From contig CP016269.1 in the NCBI GenBank assembly GCA_001880285.1, forward strand, positions 372,001 through 436,000: a DNA stretch of 64,000 bases. The letters are read 5' to 3'. Origin of the DNA: Flavobacteriaceae bacterium UJ101. Lineage in GTDB: Bacteria > Bacteroidota > Bacteroidia > Flavobacteriales > UJ101. Made by a program: the position numbers and the translations under genes. The notes beneath the pieces were generated by a model. That model did not search any database and had not been told where the DNA came from. It saw nothing but the letters and a program-made list of their open reading frames with translations. Shown piece after piece: positions 43,093 through 53,431 of the stretch. The first letter of the stretch is position 1. Each line of letters opens with the position of its first letter.

Positions 43093-43947
43093 ATGAGATT
43101 ATTTGCCTTTTATAGCATCTTTTTATTTATTTCTTCACTTCTTATAAGTCAAGAAGCAAAAAATATTCAAGGACAAATTATCATTGATGTAGAAGGTGAA
43201 ACTCCTGAAAATATTGAAGTTCTAAACCTAAATACACATCATTATGTATTAGCTGATGAAATTGGAAACTTTGAAATCAAAGCTCATGCTAATGACACAC
43301 TTCAATTTAAATCCATTTTTTTTGAACAGCGTAAATATATTATCAATGAATTAGCTTTCGATTCGAGGAAAATATTTATCCATTTAAATATTGATGTTAA
43401 TAAGATTGAGGAAGTTGTAGTTAACGGGCTTTCTTTTACAGGTAATTTAGAAAAGGATGTAAAAAAAAATCGTCCCCTATTACGTAGTTATAAAAATGAA
43501 AAGTTTAAAGAAGCTTTAGGTTATCCAACTTTAGCATTTGAACCTCAACGTAAATATACTAAAAAGTTGTTACCTGAAATTGCAGGAATTCCTATTCCTT
43601 TAGGGTTAGATGTTGATGCGTTAGGAAAATTAATCACTGGAGAATATCGAAAAATACAAGAATACCGTGAAGAACGATATAAAAATGAATTGCTAAGAAA
43701 GGTTGAAAACTATTATAGTGATTTCTTTTTTATCAATTTCTTAAAAATTCCAGAAGATGAAATTAAAAATTTCGTTCACTATGCTTATTATTTTTCTGGT
43801 ATGGAGACTTTAGTAAAGCAAAATCGTTTTGAAGCTTTACGTGAACAATTAATTAAATTAGCTCCTAATTACAGAAAACGACTCAATCAATATCGATTAA
43901 TTGATGATTCTGATATTATCATAAAAAATGAAAAAGCCTCCCAATAG
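43093..43947 (+). CDS. Secreted carboxypeptidase-regulatory-like protein, copy 2
   Basis: 284 residues, same architecture as copy 1: signal peptide to about LLISQ, beta-sandwich with IQGQIIIDVEGETPENIEVL and IHLNIDVNKIEEVVVNGLSF, and a charged C-terminal half rich in Tyr/Arg (EYRKIQEYREERYKNELLRK) ending with YYFSGMETLVKQNRFEALR. The two copies share the EEVVV-x-(Q/N)L-x-FTG-(D/N)L block and the KDVK(K/N)NR segment. The stop codon lies inside the terminator hairpin at 43931-43956. Confidence 0.72.
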   Translation: MRLFAFYSIFLFISSLLISQEAKNIQGQIIIDVEGETPENIEVLNLNTHHYVLADEIGNFEIKAHANDTLQFKSIFFEQRKYIINELAFDSRKIFIHLNIDVNKIEEVVVNGLSFTGNLEKDVKKNRPLLRSYKNEKFKEALGYPTLAFEPQRKYTKKLLPEIAGIPIPLGLDVDALGKLITGEYRKIQEYREERYKNELLRKVENYYSDFFFINFLKIPEDEIKNFVHYAYYFSGMETLVKQNRFEALREQLIKLAPNYRKRLNQYRLIDDSDIIIKNEKASQ

Positions 43948-43956
43948 AGGCTTTTT
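43931..43956 (+). terminator. Terminator overlapping the end of copy 2
   Basis: Stem AAAAAGCCTC/GAGGCTTTTT (10 bp), loop CCAATA. The loop contains the TAG stop of the preceding gene. Confidence 0.85.
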
Positions 43957-44070
43957 CTAACATATTACAAAAAATTCAATTTAGCTTTTTCCAACTGCAT
44001 TTTCATTCTATCGTAAACTGATCTTCATATCCTACTACATAAGCTAAATTGATCCTTCTGCTCCATCTCA

Positions 44071-45021
44071 TTATCTATAATATCGTTCTCCAGAATAAGG
44101 TCTAAACTTTAACCCTACGCTTATTAAATGTCCGTCTCCAAATTGTCTTGCAAAATCATTCGTTCCTATTGAATATCCATAACTTGCTGTAAACACCCCC
44201 ATATCAAATCCAATCATTGGGAAAACTTGCAACTGTTGTGATCCATCAGCATCTGTTGACTGTGAATAGGAAACTCCTCCCCAAAATGAATTTTCATTAC
44301 TTGTAAAATACTTACCTTTTACATTTAAATCCAATCTATTCTCGGAATTAGAATTGGTTTTGAACAGTAACGAAGGTTCTACTTCAAAAGAATTTCCTAC
44401 AGGGATATGATACCCCAAAACTCCATAAAAGTTGGTAGGTTCTGGCTCCAAACCATTAATAATAGGTTCTCGATTATTCAAAGGAATATCTTCAATTGAA
44501 GCTCCGATAAAAAAGTTTCTCCATTGAGCAAATCCTCCTAAATTTACATTAGGTATAAAAACACTTTCTTCTTGAAGTAAAGGGTCATTAGGATCCGATG
44601 GATTTAATTTATCATAATCTACCTTATAGATATATCCATTAAAAGAAACTCCAAAAGAAAACTGATTAGGTAAATAGCTATCATAATCTTCATCAATTGG
44701 AATATGATAAGCAAAGGATAGATTCAATCCTTGTTTAGATGTAGCTCCATTTTCATCACTAAAAAAGTATGCTCCAATCCCTGTATTTCTTCCTAAATAA
44801 CCGTGAGCACTCAATGTTTGTGTTTTAGGTGATCCATCGAGTCCAGAATATTGTTGTTTATACGTCCCGTTTATCTTCCATTCTTCTTCAAAGCCAGCAT
44901 AGGCAGGATTGATTAAATAATAATCGGTCACTAAATAGTGTTCAAATTGTTCAAGACCTGATTGAGAAAATACAACGAAAGGCATTATTCCCAATATAAT
45001 GTTTAATAAATATTTTTTCAT
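44071..45021 (-). CDS. PorP/SprF-like outer-membrane protein of the T9SS
   Basis: 316 residues. Signal peptide to about FVVFSQ, then the PorP/SprF pattern of short beta strands: LEQFEHYLVTDYYLINPAYA, WKINGTYKQQYSGLDGSPKT, HGYLGRNTGIGAYFFSDENG, LNLSFAYHIPI, and the C-terminal LISVGLKFRPY. It overlaps the end of the upstream giant T9SS cargo by 1 nt. PorP/SprF proteins usually sit beside type-B cargo proteins and are needed for their secretion or anchoring. Confidence 0.9.
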   Translation of the reverse strand: MKKYLLNIILGIMPFVVFSQSGLEQFEHYLVTDYYLINPAYAGFEEEWKINGTYKQQYSGLDGSPKTQTLSAHGYLGRNTGIGAYFFSDENGATSKQGLNLSFAYHIPIDEDYDSYLPNQFSFGVSFNGYIYKVDYDKLNPSDPNDPLLQEESVFIPNVNLGGFAQWRNFFIGASIEDIPLNNREPIINGLEPEPTNFYGVLGYHIPVGNSFEVEPSLLFKTNSNSENRLDLNVKGKYFTSNENSFWGGVSYSQSTDADGSQQLQVFPMIGFDMGVFTASYGYSIGTNDFARQFGDGHLISVGLKFRPYSGERYYR

Positions 45022-48000
45022 TATCTGTTTTTAAGGGTTAAGTGGCTTCTGAAAATTTTACCATCAGGTAGTTTGATGATATACCAATAGTCATTTGAAG
45101 GTAATCTTCTTCCTAAGAACGTTCCGTCCCATGAGAATCCATTACCTACAACGGTTTTCAAAACTTCTTTCCCTTCTCTTGAAAAAACTTGAACTGTTGC
45201 TTCTGGAAAAGCATCTAAACCTTCCACAGTCCAATAATCATTAAATCCATCTCCATTTGGTGTAAATACATTGGCTATTGCATCTTGTGTAATTAACCCA
45301 ATTGTACCCAAAGTTGTAATACATCCTTGCGAACTTTTCGCATATACGGTATAAATTCCATCATCAATTCCAGTAAATCTTGGATTGGTTTGGAAATTAG
45401 TTCCATCAATTGAATATGTATATTCTGAAGGATTTTTCACAATCGCTTCAATATAATCTGGACCTGTTATTAAATCAACTAAAATAGGCCCTTCGTAATT
45501 TTCTACAACAATTACTTCTGTTGTACTACAGCCATTTTCGTTATAAACGGTAATCGTATAACTTCCTGGCTCTTCTACTGTAATTTGCTGTGTCGTTTGT
45601 CCTGTACTCCATTCGTAAGAGAAATGTCCTTCTCCTGCATCTAAAACTACATTATCTTCTGGACATTTAAACACTTCTTTTTCTACATTCAAAATTGGAT
45701 TTTGAATGATCACTAAATTAACTTCCACTACACCTTTACATACCGTTCCATCTTTTACTTTAGCATATACAGTTTGGTTATAGGCCGTAGTATTTGTATA
45801 ATTTTGAGGAAGTTCATTTTGTTGTAAATCTGCATCTGATAAAGAAGCATAATAAGCTATTGATGTACCTTCTATTATTTCAAAAATAGCAGTATCATTT
45901 TCTGACAAATCAAATGTAGTAAATCCATTATCATCACTTTCACAACCAATTTGTTCTATACTTCCACTTGAATCAGCACTAGAAACAATCAACTCAATTT
46001 CAGCAACAGAATAGCATCCTGTTTGATTATCTTCTACTTTTACATAAATAGTCTCTCCTCCTGTTGAATTATAGGCAACAGCTAATTCATTCACATTATT
46101 TTCTAAATCTGAAGTAGAAAGAAAATAAGCAAATTGATAATCTTCAGCATTGGTTATAATCGCTTCATTAGCATTTGTTAAAATAAAAGTTGAACTATTA
46201 TCGCCATCCAATTCACATTCAGTTAATGATGTATTTTGTACGGTCGGCAAATTGGAAACTTTCAATTCTAAAGTACTGATGGTATAACATCCTAAATTAT
46301 TTTCTGAATCAATTCTCTGATAAAGTGTTTTATCGTTTACTAATGTATAATTTGATGGATCTGAAATTGGGTTTACTTGATTTTCTGCATCTGATAATGT
46401 TTCATAATATACTATACTCCATATTGGATCTACCACAATTTCCTTTTCATATTCAGTTAAATCAATCACTAAACTTGATCCTTCATCTATACAAAATGAA
46501 TCTTCAATATCTTTTCCAACAGGTCCTTGTTGTTCCTCAAATCTTATCTCTCCTATAGATGAACATGTTTCAAAAGAAGCAAAGCGTACATAAACGATCG
46601 TTCCCTGTTTTATAATATCATATGCTGTTGGGTTTGAAATAGGATTAAGATTATTTTCTGCATCTGAAATTGATGTATGATAAGTTATGGCAACACCAGC
46701 TCTATCAGCCATAAAGGTTTCTTCAAGAGTTGTTAAATCAAATAATACTGTACCATTATCTTTACAGAACTTAACAATAACACTATCTGTAGCTAATTGT
46801 GGTTTTTCTTTTATTACAAAATCAACTGTAACATAAGTATAACATTTTTCTCCTGAATAAACTTTAGCTATCAACTGATTATTAGTTGTAGTTACTAAAT
46901 AACTAGGTGTTGTAATTTCATTGATATTATTTTCTCCATCTGATTGTGTTAAATAAAAATCAATTTCATATTTATTGGAAGAATCAATTGCCATTCTAAC
47001 ATCATCCAATTGAACAGGAACTTCTGAATCATATTCTGAATCACATACTTCGTAATTTAAAACTAATGATTCTAAAACTGGTAAATATTCCAATTCAATT
47101 GTAATGGTTGTATAACTTTCACAACTATCTGTACTACTAACTGTTCGTACATAAAAAGTAGTGGTTGTTTCTTTTACTGTTACGGCTGTAGGATCAATAA
47201 TTTTATTTACCTGATCAATTGTATTTTGTTCTGTTAGATAGTATTCATAATCAAGTGATGAATCTAGTTGAGTTTCATAAGATGTTAAATCAATCACTTC
47301 ACCATCTTTTTCAGCATCACAAAATATATCATTAACAGGTTCTATTTCAGGTCCTGAAATTACATTCAATTGTACTTTTATAAACTCAAAACAATCCGTA
47401 TTTGTAATATATCTTGCGTAGATCGTTCTCGTTTCCGTTTCATATAATAAAGGAAGAGGATTTTGTCCTGATATAGCTTGTGCTTCAGTCAAATGAAATG
47501 TAACCTGAGTTGCTATAGAATTATTAATAATTTCTTCTTTTATAGGATTCAAATCAAAAATTTCTTTACCATCTTGATTTTCGTCACATTCATCAATTGA
47601 CAAAGTTCCTTTGTACTCTGGTTTAAGATTTACGATTAATTTATATCTTGAATAACCTACACATCCATTTTCACTTTCTACTCTAATATAAATTGTCTGT
47701 GTTACAGGTTCCTCATTTGTATAATTATCTGGTAAAGGATTAATATTCTTTTCAGCGTCATCAAATGTTTTGTGAAAAGATATTGTATAATTTTCATGCC
47801 CTTCGATTATTTCAGAATTTCGATTAGGTAAATAAAATTCTGCATATTCTGTTTTAGAACATTCCTCATAAACAAGATTTCTAGGTGCAGGTAAATCTTC
47901 TACTGTAATTTGTACTTCATCAACCAAAACACAATCTGATAAAATAGCTTCTGCTTTATAATTACCCGTTTCAGAAACCTTTAATTTTGAACTAGTTTCT

Positions 48001-48980
48001 CCTGATATTTCAACTCCATCTTTATACCATTTATAAGTTGCTAATCCACTTAAGTCTCCTGCATCTAAAATATATTCATCTCCTCTACATATTGTTTGAT
48101 CTTCTCCTAAATCAATATTAAAACTGAAACCATCTCCAGCTAAAAATATAAAAGAATCATATTTACCATCTCCTCTTTCACCTAAAACTATTTTAATTTT
48201 ATAAGTCAATCCTGGTGTAACATCTTGTACCGCTGTTAAAGGAACAGTATAACCATTTACATCTATTGTATTTTTTGTAGCACCTTCTACATACAAATCT
48301 TCTCTTCCTATATTAGCACATGATTTATTATTATGAATTGTCCCTACTCCTACTGCTTTGTTATCACCTGGTATAAGGGCTATATTTTTCCCATCAATCC
48401 CTGTATCATTTGTAATCCCAGGGCCACTAATTAAAAAGGCAAAACCATCTTGAAAATTAGTTGTAGCATCAATACATTCATAATCACCCATCAACTCATA
48501 TTCATTTGATCCAAAAATAAAATCAATTGAAATTTTATCTGTTAAAGGAATAATATCAAATTCTAAAGATGTTGAGTTATAGGTTTGGATGTTTCCTCCT
48601 AATTGTGCATTTAATATTTTTTGTAAGTCAGTATCCCCTCCCCAAGATCCAGTAACTTCATTTCCCTCTCCTATTTTGTCTTCTTTATTGTTATCAAAGG
48701 GAGCCGGAACGGAAGCAACATTTCCTGTTGACAAGACAATTCCATTATTAAAATTAAAATCAGAAGCGCCTTTTTCAAAATATCCATAACTTTTGATACC
48801 TTGAGGCTCTCCTGATTTTACCTTTAAATTGGTTATTTGTTCGCATCCACTAAATAAAACCTCTTGGATTAAATCATCTAGTGGAAGTGTACTTTCTGGT
48901 TTACCAGATGGATCTACCAATATCTGAGAAGCCAAAAAGTTAGATAATAATAGTGTTAATAATAATCTGTATTTAAGCAT
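45021..48980 (-). CDS. Giant secreted protein with T9SS type-B sorting domain
   Basis: 1319 residues. Signal peptide to about FLASQ. A choice-of-anchor-L-like N-terminal domain (about 35-290: FNFNNGIVLSTGNVASVPAP, FIFGSNEYELMGDYECID) is followed by an Ig/PKD-like segment. Seven or eight similar modules of 80-95 residues follow (about 365-1085), each ending in a YVR(V/F) or YAK(V) strand before a Cys, and holding N-x-I/L-P-x-x-Y motifs. After an Ig-like region, the type-B CTD (about 1235-1319) begins NVFTPNGDGFNDYWTVEGLD and ends RSHLTLKNR. An adhesin or motility-associated surface role is likely. Confidence 0.88.
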   Translation of the reverse strand: MLKYRLLLTLLLSNFLASQILVDPSGKPESTLPLDDLIQEVLFSGCEQITNLKVKSGEPQGIKSYGYFEKGASDFNFNNGIVLSTGNVASVPAPFDNNKEDKIGEGNEVTGSWGGDTDLQKILNAQLGGNIQTYNSTSLEFDIIPLTDKISIDFIFGSNEYELMGDYECIDATTNFQDGFAFLISGPGITNDTGIDGKNIALIPGDNKAVGVGTIHNNKSCANIGREDLYVEGATKNTIDVNGYTVPLTAVQDVTPGLTYKIKIVLGERGDGKYDSFIFLAGDGFSFNIDLGEDQTICRGDEYILDAGDLSGLATYKWYKDGVEISGETSSKLKVSETGNYKAEAILSDCVLVDEVQITVEDLPAPRNLVYEECSKTEYAEFYLPNRNSEIIEGHENYTISFHKTFDDAEKNINPLPDNYTNEEPVTQTIYIRVESENGCVGYSRYKLIVNLKPEYKGTLSIDECDENQDGKEIFDLNPIKEEIINNSIATQVTFHLTEAQAISGQNPLPLLYETETRTIYARYITNTDCFEFIKVQLNVISGPEIEPVNDIFCDAEKDGEVIDLTSYETQLDSSLDYEYYLTEQNTIDQVNKIIDPTAVTVKETTTTFYVRTVSSTDSCESYTTITIELEYLPVLESLVLNYEVCDSEYDSEVPVQLDDVRMAIDSSNKYEIDFYLTQSDGENNINEITTPSYLVTTTNNQLIAKVYSGEKCYTYVTVDFVIKEKPQLATDSVIVKFCKDNGTVLFDLTTLEETFMADRAGVAITYHTSISDAENNLNPISNPTAYDIIKQGTIVYVRFASFETCSSIGEIRFEEQQGPVGKDIEDSFCIDEGSSLVIDLTEYEKEIVVDPIWSIVYYETLSDAENQVNPISDPSNYTLVNDKTLYQRIDSENNLGCYTISTLELKVSNLPTVQNTSLTECELDGDNSSTFILTNANEAIITNAEDYQFAYFLSTSDLENNVNELAVAYNSTGGETIYVKVEDNQTGCYSVAEIELIVSSADSSGSIEQIGCESDDNGFTTFDLSENDTAIFEIIEGTSIAYYASLSDADLQQNELPQNYTNTTAYNQTVYAKVKDGTVCKGVVEVNLVIIQNPILNVEKEVFKCPEDNVVLDAGEGHFSYEWSTGQTTQQITVEEPGSYTITVYNENGCSTTEVIVVENYEGPILVDLITGPDYIEAIVKNPSEYTYSIDGTNFQTNPRFTGIDDGIYTVYAKSSQGCITTLGTIGLITQDAIANVFTPNGDGFNDYWTVEGLDAFPEATVQVFSREGKEVLKTVVGNGFSWDGTFLGRRLPSNDYWYIIKLPDGKIFRSHLTLKNR

Positions 48981-49045
48981 CGTTTGTAATATGTTATTAC
49001 TAAACTACAACGATGAAAATTATATTATTATCTCTTTTCTGCGGT

Positions 49046-50329
49046 TTATTCTTTGAAATCGTTAAATAAAGGTTTCCCTTCGACAAATTGATTTACGGCC
49101 TTTTTAACGTTCAAAATAGCTGTTTCGTCGTTAATATTGGATAATACTTCATTGATTAACGAAGCAACTTTTTTCATATCTTCTTCTACAAACCCTCTTG
49201 TTGTAAGTGCTGCTGTACCCAATCTTATCCCCGAAGTTGTAAAAGGAGATTTATCATCAAATGGTACCATATTTTTATTACACGTTATATCAGCTTTTAC
49301 TAATGCTTTTTCGGCTTCTTTTCCTGTAATATCTTTATTTCTTAAATCAATTAAAAAACAATGATTATCAGAACCTCCTGAAACAATCTCAAATCCAAAG
49401 CCAGTCAATTCCTCTGCTAATACTTTAGTATTTTTTATAATCTGCAAGATGTATTGGAAATAATCTTCAGATAAAGCTTCTCCAAATGCAATGGCCTTAG
49501 CTGCAATAATATGCTCTAACGGACCTCCTTGAATACCTGGAAAAACAGCCATATCTAATATTTTAGACATCATTTTGATTTCTCCTTTTGGTGTTTTCTC
49601 TCCAAACGGATTTTCAAAATCTTTTCCCATCATAATCAAACCTCCTCTTGGCCCTCTTAATGTTTTATGTGTTGTAGTAGTCACTATGTGACAATGAGGA
49701 AGCGGATCTTCTAAAATACCTCTTGCTATTAATCCAGCTGGATGCGATATATCAGCTAATAAAATAGCTCCTATTTTATCTGCTACTTCTCTAAATTTAG
49801 CATAATCAATATCTCTTGAATAAGCAGAAGCTCCACAAATAATCATTTTAGGCTTCTTTTCAAGTGCTTCTTTTTCCATTTGCTCATAATCGATCAAACC
49901 TGTCTCTTTTTTTACTCCATATGAACAAACTTTATATGTTTTTCCTGAAAAATTAACTGGTGAGCCATGTGTTAAATGTCCTCCATGTGATAAATCAAAT
50001 CCCATAATCAAATCTCCTGGTTTTAAGCAAGCCAAATAAACAGCTGCGTTTGCCTGAGATCCAGAATGTGGTTGCACATTAACATATTCTGCATTAAACA
50101 GTTCTTTTGCACGATCAATAGCCAATTGTTCTACTTTATCTACTACCTCACATCCTCCATAATACCTTTTACCTGGATAACCTTCGGCATATTTATTTGT
50201 TAAAACAGATCCTTGTGCTGCCATAACTTGTGGCGAAACAAAATTTTCAGAGGCAATCAACTCTAAACCACTTAATTGTCTTTTGTTTTCTTCTTGAATT
50301 AGGTCGAAAATGATTTGATCTTTTTCCAT
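49046..50329 (-). CDS. glyA: Serine hydroxymethyltransferase
   Basis: 427 residues. [36 protein letters not shown], the PLP Lys in [14 protein letters not shown], and the C-terminal [18 protein letters not shown]. It converts serine and tetrahydrofolate to glycine and methylene-THF. Full length. It is upstream of the T9SS cargo by 65 bp but a functional link is unlikely. Confidence 0.97.
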   Translation of the reverse strand: MEKDQIIFDLIQEENKRQLSGLELIASENFVSPQVMAAQGSVLTNKYAEGYPGKRYYGGCEVVDKVEQLAIDRAKELFNAEYVNVQPHSGSQANAAVYLACLKPGDLIMGFDLSHGGHLTHGSPVNFSGKTYKVCSYGVKKETGLIDYEQMEKEALEKKPKMIICGASAYSRDIDYAKFREVADKIGAILLADISHPAGLIARGILEDPLPHCHIVTTTTHKTLRGPRGGLIMMGKDFENPFGEKTPKGEIKMMSKILDMAVFPGIQGGPLEHIIAAKAIAFGEALSEDYFQYILQIIKNTKVLAEELTGFGFEIVSGGSDNHCFLIDLRNKDITGKEAEKALVKADITCNKNMVPFDDKSPFTTSGIRLGTAALTTRGFVEEDMKKVASLINEVLSNINDETAILNVKKAVNQFVEGKPLFNDFKE

Positions 50330-50384
50330 TCGTATTGATTATAAATTATTGGGTTTAAAGATAAAAAATAAACTTTTAAATAAC

Positions 50385-50422
50385 GAAAAAAAGAGCAACC
50401 AAAATAGGTCACTCTTTTTTTA
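50385..50422 (-). terminator. Terminator of the MFS transporter gene
   Basis: AAAAAAAGAG and CTCTTTTTTT arms enclose a looser GACC/GGTC pairing. It lies 80-115 bp past the stop codon of the minus-strand MFS gene and before glyA. Confidence 0.55.
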
Positions 50423-50499
50423 CAACAATCAACTAATCTAACTTTACACTAACTTCATAATTCACACAATTATCATGCCATAAACATTTTAATTGTTAT

Positions 50500-51783
50500 T
50501 TATTTTTTAAAATTTCTTATAAAATACATTCCTAGCATAAAAAATAGTGCCATTGAAAGTACTCCTAGCCTCATATTTCCAAATTGTTCTATCATCAGAC
50601 CAATTAAAAAAGTTCCTAAAATAATAGCTATTTTTTCTAAAACATCAAAAAAACTAAAATAGGTCGTAGTGTCATTAGTATTAGGAATCAATTTTGAATA
50701 AGTGGATCTTGATAATGATTGTATTCCACCCATAACTAAAGCTACCAAAGCTGCCATTAAATAAAATATATATTCTGCATTTTTATACTCAGGATTTATA
50801 CTATAACCTAAAATACAAACTAAAAACCATACACCAATTGCTACTTGTAATGCAAACTTATTTCCTTTTTTTTCTGACAATTTAGAATACAACGTGGCAC
50901 CTCCGATTGCAACAATTTGCATTACCAATACAATTATAATTAAAGTTTCTGCTTCTATTTTTAAATCATTTTTACCAAAAGGAACTGCTAAATAAAAAAT
51001 AGTTTGTACACCTACACTATAGCAAAAAAAGCCTAATAAAAAGTTTTTTAAGCTTGGATCTTTAAAGAGCTCTTTTCTAACTTTTATTAATTCTTTATAA
51101 CTATTTTGTATAATGTTATTTTTTTCTTTTTTGCCATTTGCGTTCCCTTTTGGCAAATTCATAATGGTATATTGAGCAAATCCAAACCACCAAACAGCTA
51201 CCAAAAGAAAACAAATACGAGTAGCGAAACTTTCTTCTAAACCAAGCGAGCTGTGCATCATAATAATAGCCAAACAAATCACCAATAAAAGAGCCGAACC
51301 TATATAACCTAATGAAAAACCTTTTGCACTCAAAGAATCATGATGTTCTTCTGTTGCTATATCTGGTAAATAGGAATTATAAAAAACCAAACTTCCCCAA
51401 AAACCTACACTAGCAAAAATACTACACAACAATCCTATATAAGCTGTTTCGGCAGATGTAAAAAAGAACAATCCTGCACAACTTAAAGAACCTAGGGTAC
51501 AAAATATTTTCAAAAACATTTTTTTATTTCCTATAACATCTGCAATAGCAGATAAAATAGGTGATAAAATCACAACCAATAAAAAAGAAAAACCTATAGA
51601 AAACGAATAAATTGCTTCATGACTCAATCCTAACAACTTAATACCTGTTCCTTCTAAGACACTTACATAATATAATGGAAAAATAGTCGTCGTTATAACT
51701 AGTGAATAAACAGAATTTGCCCAATCATAAAAAGCCCAGGCATTCATGGTTTTCGGGTCGTTTTTTTGAATTGTTTTTCTCAT
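50500..51783 (-). CDS. MFS transporter, UMF1-type
   Basis: 427 residues with about 12 membrane helices. The UMF1-family opening is visible (MNAWAFYDWANSVYSLVITT), with LLVVILSPILSAIADVIGNK, LVFYNSYLPDIATEEHHDSL and MGGIQSLSRSTYSKLIPN. Members include amino-acid exporters and the Atg22-type branch; the substrate here is unknown. Inner membrane. Confidence 0.86.
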   Translation of the reverse strand: MRKTIQKNDPKTMNAWAFYDWANSVYSLVITTTIFPLYYVSVLEGTGIKLLGLSHEAIYSFSIGFSFLLVVILSPILSAIADVIGNKKMFLKIFCTLGSLSCAGLFFFTSAETAYIGLLCSIFASVGFWGSLVFYNSYLPDIATEEHHDSLSAKGFSLGYIGSALLLVICLAIIMMHSSLGLEESFATRICFLLVAVWWFGFAQYTIMNLPKGNANGKKEKNNIIQNSYKELIKVRKELFKDPSLKNFLLGFFCYSVGVQTIFYLAVPFGKNDLKIEAETLIIIVLVMQIVAIGGATLYSKLSEKKGNKFALQVAIGVWFLVCILGYSINPEYKNAEYIFYLMAALVALVMGGIQSLSRSTYSKLIPNTNDTTTYFSFFDVLEKIAIILGTFLIGLMIEQFGNMRLGVLSMALFFMLGMYFIRNFKK

Positions 51784-51833
51784 AAATTTAGAGTCTTGAT
51801 AATTTTAAAGGTACTGTTTTCTATTTAATCTAT

Positions 51834-51868
51834 AAAAAAACCGTCAACAATTTAATGTTAACGGTTAT
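51834..51868 (-). terminator. Terminator of lpd
   Basis: On the minus strand AACCGTTAACA...TGTTGACGGTT, an 11-bp stem with one mismatch, followed by T7. Confidence 0.75.
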
Positions 51869-51891
51869 TTATCGTAATAAAATCTTTTATT

Positions 51892-53295
51892 TTACACATG
51901 CAATGGGCGATTATCCGTTGCTGCTAAAGCAGCTTCTTTAATTGCCTCTGTAAAAGTTGGATGCGCATGTGACATTCTAGAAATATCTTCAGCTGATGCT
52001 CGGTATTCCATAGCAACAACAGCTTCTGCAATCATATCTGCAGCACGAGCACCAAACATATGAACACCTAAAATCTCATCTGTTTTAGCATCTGCTATAA
52101 CTTTTACTAGACCTTCAATATCCATACTAGCACGAGCACGTCCTAAAGCACGCATAGGGAAAGATCCTACTTTATAATCAACTCCAGCTTCTTTTAATTG
52201 TTCTTCTGTTTTTCCAACACCCGCCGCTTCTGGCCATGTATAAACAACACCAGGAATCAAATTATAATCAATATGAGGTTTTTGGCCTGCTAAAAATTCT
52301 GTAACCAAAACACCTTCTTCTTCCGCTTTGTGTGCTAACATTGCTCCTCCAATAACATCTCCGATAGCATAGATATTCGAAATATTAGTTTGTAAATGAT
52401 CATTTACTTTTACAAAACCTCTTTCATCTGTTTCTACTCCTACATTTTCTAAACCTAAACCTGTCGTATAAGGTCTACGCCCTACAGAAACCAAACAATA
52501 ATCTCCTTTAAACTCTACTGTTTCTCCTTTCTTATTCTCTGCCGTAACGGTTACTTCACCTCCTGAAACAGAAGCTCCTGTTACTTTTGTTGATAGGTTT
52601 AATTTGAATCCTTTTTTCTTTAATGATTTTTGCATTTCTTTCGAAATAGCACCGTCCATTCCAGCTACCAAACGATCAGCAAATTCAACAACCGTTACTT
52701 CTGAGCCTAAACGACGGTAAACAGTTCCTAATTCAATTCCAATTACACCTCCTCCAATAACGATTAAATGTTTAGGAATTTCTTTTAAAACCAATGCTTC
52801 AGTCGAAGAAATAATACGTTTCTTATCAAACTTCAAAAATGGTAATTCTGTTGGTTTAGAACCTGTTGCAATAATGGAATATTTTGATTCTATCTCTTCG
52901 TTCGAACCATCTTCTTTTGTTATGGTAATATGAGTAGCATCTTTAAACGATCCTACCCCAGTAATAACATCAATTTTATTTTTATCCATTAAATATTGAA
53001 CCCCTCCTGTTGTTTGATCAACCACTGCTTTTTTACGAGCTACCATTTGACCAAAATCAATAGTAGGTGTTTCTATATTAATACCATGTTCTCCAAAATG
53101 CTTTACCGCTTCATCATAATGATGTGAAGAATCTAATAACGCTTTTGAAGGAATACATCCTACATTTAAACACGTTCCTCCTAATGTTGAATATTTTTCA
53201 ATAATGGCTGTTTTAAAACCTAATTGAGCTGCTCTAATCGCTGCTACATAACCGCCTGGTCCACTCCCTATTACGGTAATATCGTATGCACTCAT
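51892..53295 (-). CDS. lpdA: Dihydrolipoyl dehydrogenase
   Basis: 467 residues. FAD-binding DITVIGSGPGGYVAAIRAAQ, redox disulfide GGTCLNVGCIPSKALL (Cys41 and Cys46 region), NAD-binding LIVIGGGVIGIELGTVYRRL, and the C-terminal His-Glu active site SHAHPTFTEAIKEAAL. It is the E3 subunit of 2-oxoacid dehydrogenases and the glycine cleavage system. Monocistronic with its own terminator. Confidence 0.97.
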   Translation of the reverse strand: MSAYDITVIGSGPGGYVAAIRAAQLGFKTAIIEKYSTLGGTCLNVGCIPSKALLDSSHHYDEAVKHFGEHGINIETPTIDFGQMVARKKAVVDQTTGGVQYLMDKNKIDVITGVGSFKDATHITITKEDGSNEEIESKYSIIATGSKPTELPFLKFDKKRIISSTEALVLKEIPKHLIVIGGGVIGIELGTVYRRLGSEVTVVEFADRLVAGMDGAISKEMQKSLKKKGFKLNLSTKVTGASVSGGEVTVTAENKKGETVEFKGDYCLVSVGRRPYTTGLGLENVGVETDERGFVKVNDHLQTNISNIYAIGDVIGGAMLAHKAEEEGVLVTEFLAGQKPHIDYNLIPGVVYTWPEAAGVGKTEEQLKEAGVDYKVGSFPMRALGRARASMDIEGLVKVIADAKTDEILGVHMFGARAADMIAEAVVAMEYRASAEDISRMSHAHPTFTEAIKEAALAATDNRPLHV

Positions 53296-53431
53296 CTTTA
53301 TATGATTTCGTTTTGTTAATTAAATAATTGGATAAAGATATGAATTTTTTAAAAGCAGTACATTTTTAAAGAAAAAAAATAAAACAAAACCATATTTTGT
53401 TTTTACATTTACTTTAATAATTCCATTATCC

